Shown: one piece after another, positions 4,472 through 6,750 of the stretch | How positions within the stretch are numbered: the first letter of the stretch is position 1 | How the letters are laid out: each line of letters begins with the position of its first letter | Assembly: GCA_945888585.1 (NCBI GenBank) | Contig: CAMDAI010000069.1 | Coordinates: 1-6,750, forward strand | Direction: 5' to 3' | DNA: 6,750 nucleotides | From: Rickettsia typhi | GTDB lineage: Bacteria; Pseudomonadota; Alphaproteobacteria; Rickettsiales; UBA1997 | Notes under the pieces: model-generated | The model's input: only the letters and a program-made list of their open reading frames with translations | Database searches by the model: none | What the model was told of the DNA's origin: nothing | Made by a program: the position numbers and the translations under genes

Positions 4472-6553
4472 ATGCCTCGCGAAATAGAAATTGAGAAATA
4501 TCGTAATATTGGTATTATGGCTCACATTGATGCTGGAAAAACTACTACAACTGAAAGAATTTTATTCTATACTGGAAAGTCTCATAAGATTGGTGAAGTG
4601 CATGATGGTGCTGCTACTATGGATTGGATGGAGCAAGAACAAGAGCGTGGCATAACCATTACTTCTGCTGCTACTACCTGTTTTTGGAAAAATCATAGAA
4701 TTAATATTATCGATACTCCTGGTCACGTTGATTTTACTATTGAAGTTGAAAGATCTCTTCGAGTATTGGATGGTGCAGTTGCTGTATTTGACGCTGTTGC
4801 TGGTGTAGAGCCGCAATCTGAAACTGTATGGAGACAGGCTAATAAATATCGCGTTCCCAGAATGTGCTTTGTTAACAAAATGGACAGAACTGGTGCGAAT
4901 TTCTATCGTTGTGTAGAAATGATGAAGGCTAGATTGGCTGCTAAGCCACTTATTATTCAACTTCCAATCAATGAAGGTGAGGATTATGGTGGATTAATTG
5001 ATCTACTTAAAATGAAAGCTGTTGTTTGGAGAGATGAAAGCATGGGTGCTGATTTCGCTTATGAAGAAATTCCTAATGATTTAAAAGCTAAGGCTGAAGA
5101 ATATCGTCAATTATTGATTGAAACTGCTGTTGAGCAAGATGAACAATTAATGGAAAATTATTTAAATGATGGCGTCCCCATCACTGAAGATCAATTAAGG
5201 GCTTGTATTAGAAAAGGAACTATTAATGGTTCTTTTGTTCCGGTATTAAACGGAACTGCTTTTAAAAATAAAGGTGTCCAAACTTTACTTGATGCCGTTG
5301 TTGATTACTTACCTAGTCCAAAAGATATTGCTTTTGTTTCAGCGATCAAAGCTGATACTGATGAGCCAATTCAAATCACTTGTAATGATTCAAAATTCTC
5401 TGGTCTAGCTTTTAAGATTATGACTGATCCATTTGTTGGATCTCTTACCTTTGTGCGTATTTATGCTGGTACTTTAGAATCTGGTATGGGCGTTCTTAAT
5501 ACCACTAAAGGCAATAAAGAAAGAATAGGAAGAATTCTTTTAATGCATGCCAATAACAGAGAGGATATCAAAGTTGCTTATGCTGGTGATATCGTGGCTT
5601 TAGCCGGATTAAAAAGTACTACTACTGGTGATACTTTAGTTGATCCAGAAAATAAAATTGTTTTAGAAAGAATGATTTTCCCCGAGCCGGTAATTGAAGT
5701 TTCGGTTGAGCCAAAATCAACTGCTGACCAAGAAAAAATGGGCATTGCTCTTTCTCGCTTAGCTCAAGAAGATCCTTCACTTAGAATTGAATCAGATCAA
5801 GAATCAGGTCAAACTATACTTAAAGGAATGGGCGAATTGCATTTAGAAATTATTATTGATCGTATGAAGCGTGAATTTAAAGTTGATGCTAATATCGGTC
5901 AGCCAAAAGTAGCATATCGCGAAACCATTACTAAAAAAGTTGATATTGATTACACTCATAAAAAACAATCAGGCGGTTCTGGACAATTTGCGAAGGTTAA
6001 AATTACTTTTGAACCACTTCCGGCTGAGGGTACGGAAGATTATATATTTGAAAGCAAAGTAGTGGGAGGGCGTGTTCCAAAGGAATACATTCCTGGCGTT
6101 GAAAAAGGTTTGGTTTCTGCAAAAACAACTGGTTTTATTGCTGGATTTCCGGTAGTTAGATTAAAAACAGTTTTAACCGATGGGGCTTATCATGATGTAG
6201 ATTCTAGTGCTTTAGCTTTTGAAATTGCTGCTCGTTCGGCATTTAGAGAGGCTATGGAAAAGGCTGGACCAATCTTGCTTGAACCGGTTATGAAAGTTGA
6301 GGTGGTTACACCTGAAGAATATATGGGTGATGTGATTGGTGATATTAACTCTAGAAGAGGTCAAATTTCTAATTTAGAAGCTAGAGATAATGTTCAGGTT
6401 ATTACAGCTAAAGTTCCTCTTGCCGCAATGTTTGGTTATGTTAATAGTTTGCGTTCCTTATCTCAAGGACGTGCTCAATATGCCATGGAATTTGAATCCT
6501 ATCAACCAGTTCCAAATCATGTTGCAGAAGAAATAAAAGCTAAGAAAGCTTAA
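4472..6553 (+). CDS. fusA: Translation elongation factor G
   Basis: EF-G is the GTPase that drives ribosomal translocation and, with RRF, ribosome recycling. The 693-residue product is full length for the family (usually about 690-705). All GTPase motifs are present: P-loop AHIDAGKT (17-24), RGIT (59-62), DTPGH (81-85) and NKMD (135-138). Later segments include [12 protein letters not shown] in domain [28 protein letters not shown] in two pieces opening domain [17 protein letters not shown] with the domain IV tip, and [17 protein letters not shown] in domain V. These identify true EF-G rather than a TetM-type protection protein, and the sequence resembles rickettsial EF-G. Codon choice is less A+T-biased than in the gene upstream. 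It has its own promoter because the str operon is split here. No Shine-Dalgarno precedes the ATG, and tuf does not follow directly. Confidence 0.99.
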   Translation: MPREIEIEKYRNIGIMAHIDAGKTTTTERILFYTGKSHKIGEVHDGAATMDWMEQEQERGITITSAATTCFWKNHRINIIDTPGHVDFTIEVERSLRVLDGAVAVFDAVAGVEPQSETVWRQANKYRVPRMCFVNKMDRTGANFYRCVEMMKARLAAKPLIIQLPINEGEDYGGLIDLLKMKAVVWRDESMGADFAYEEIPNDLKAKAEEYRQLLIETAVEQDEQLMENYLNDGVPITEDQLRACIRKGTINGSFVPVLNGTAFKNKGVQTLLDAVVDYLPSPKDIAFVSAIKADTDEPIQITCNDSKFSGLAFKIMTDPFVGSLTFVRIYAGTLESGMGVLNTTKGNKERIGRILLMHANNREDIKVAYAGDIVALAGLKSTTTGDTLVDPENKIVLERMIFPEPVIEVSVEPKSTADQEKMGIALSRLAQEDPSLRIESDQESGQTILKGMGELHLEIIIDRMKREFKVDANIGQPKVAYRETITKKVDIDYTHKKQSGGSGQFAKVKITFEPLPAEGTEDYIFESKVVGGRVPKEYIPGVEKGLVSAKTTGFIAGFPVVRLKTVLTDGAYHDVDSSALAFEIAARSAFREAMEKAGPILLEPVMKVEVVTPEEYMGDVIGDINSRRGQISNLEARDNVQVITAKVPLAAMFGYVNSLRSLSQGRAQYAMEFESYQPVPNHVAEEIKAKKA

Positions 6554-6640
6554 TGTTATTTTATTACCACAGCATTTTTTTGAATAAAATACTGTAAAAC
6601 GAATTAAGATTTTTTATTTAAGATTTTTTTATAAAATCAC
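6554..6640 (+). terminator. Spacer after fusA with weak hairpin and T-rich repeats
   Basis: ACAG-C-ATTTT (6569-6578) can pair with AAAAT-A-CTGT (6586-6595), one mismatch, around a short loop. This is followed not by an immediate T-run but by two direct copies of TTAAGATTTTTT (6604-6615 and 6618-6629), 14 bp apart. The combination could slow or end transcription from fusA, but neither element is a classical rho-independent terminator. No gene is visible. Confidence 0.3.
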
Positions 6641-6679
6641 TTGCATATTAATTGTGTTTTGTTAATAATACTGACCTCT
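6641..6679 (+). promoter_or_regulatory. Promoter for a gene beyond the window
   Basis: TTGCAT (6641-6646) and AATAAT (6664-6669) are 17 bp apart. They are followed by ACTGAC and then CTCT at 6676-6679, the predicted start of transcription. From the -10 box onward this matches the fusA promoter (TAATACT, then two variable bases, then CCTC). The gene it serves starts after 6750; by analogy it is probably a translation gene. Confidence 0.62.
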
Positions 6680-6750
6680 TTTTGGATAATACTATTATAA
6701 AAGTGGCTTTAAGCCAGTAAAATAAAGAGTTAAGTTTATCTTAAATCAAG
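6676..6750 (+). promoter_or_regulatory. Untranslated leader of the next gene
   Basis: No start codon that opens a recognisable protein and no tRNA is visible here. CTCTTT (6676-6681) can pair with AAAGAG (6724-6729), enclosing a second small stem, TGGCT-TTA-AGCCA. The leader therefore runs at least 75 nt and may be folded. No known riboswitch or ribosomal-protein leader class was recognised. Confidence 0.35.

Noticed and set aside
4562..4960. 132-codon open frame on the - strand inside fusA
   Set aside because: It lies antisense to the highly conserved GTPase domain of EF-G, and its Ser-rich translation is explained by the opposite strand's codons.
4472..6553. Tetracycline-resistance ribosomal protection protein instead of EF-G
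   Set aside because: Length, the P-loop AHIDAGKT context, the domain IV and V motifs and linkage to ribosomal protein genes all fit EF-G.
6554..6750. tRNA-Trp or tuf directly after fusA, as in some related gene orders
   Set aside because: No tRNA cloverleaf sequence and no EF-Tu start (GTPase P-loop region) is present before the window ends.

Overview
The window is strongly A+T-rich (by eye about 30% G+C). It reads as bacterial chromosome from an alphaproteobacterium, plausibly a reduced-genome lineage such as Rickettsiales. Three proteins point that way. The Fur-family regulator has an HHDHLID segment and a C-terminal HRLELYAIP. The homoserine kinase begins MAVYT and belongs to the kinase-fold (APH-like) type. 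EF-G resembles rickettsial EF-G closely from memory. No comparison was run, so the placement is inference. TGA ends at least two genes, so the code looks standard for TGA.

Layout: all recognised genes are on the + strand. Positions 1-1175 hold the 3' part of a Fur-family gene, overlapping by ATGA an unrecognised HExxH putative metallopeptidase. Positions 1206-2180 encode homoserine kinase (thrB), whose start lies just after a TATAAT box and so may be leaderless. Positions 2266-3140 are rpsL and rpsG (S12, S7). Where fusA normally follows, 3141-4385 instead holds a 276-bp spacer and a 322-residue beta-propeller protein resembling the N-terminal domain of glucosamine inositolphosphorylceramide transferase (GINT1), a glycan-related protein. 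The spacer carries inverted repeats and a possible decayed reading frame on the - strand. fusA (EF-G) follows at 4472-6553 with its own promoter. The last 197 bp hold no gene, only an A+T-rich spacer, another promoter and the start of a leader.

How it fits together: rpsL, rpsG and fusA are the core of the str operon, here split by an unrelated gene. The split appears to be compensated by separate promoters. Those before rpsL, before fusA and after fusA share a C-containing discriminator followed by CTC(C/T) exactly 7 nt after the -10 box. This suggests common growth-rate or stringent-type control and predicts that the next gene beyond the window is also a translation gene. tuf is not directly downstream of fusA. 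No start codon in the window has a recognisable Shine-Dalgarno sequence.

The least ordinary items are the shared promoter signature, the insertion between rpsG and fusA with its possible gene relic, and the Fur-metallopeptidase pair. I saw no CRISPR array, transposase, rRNA or tRNA.
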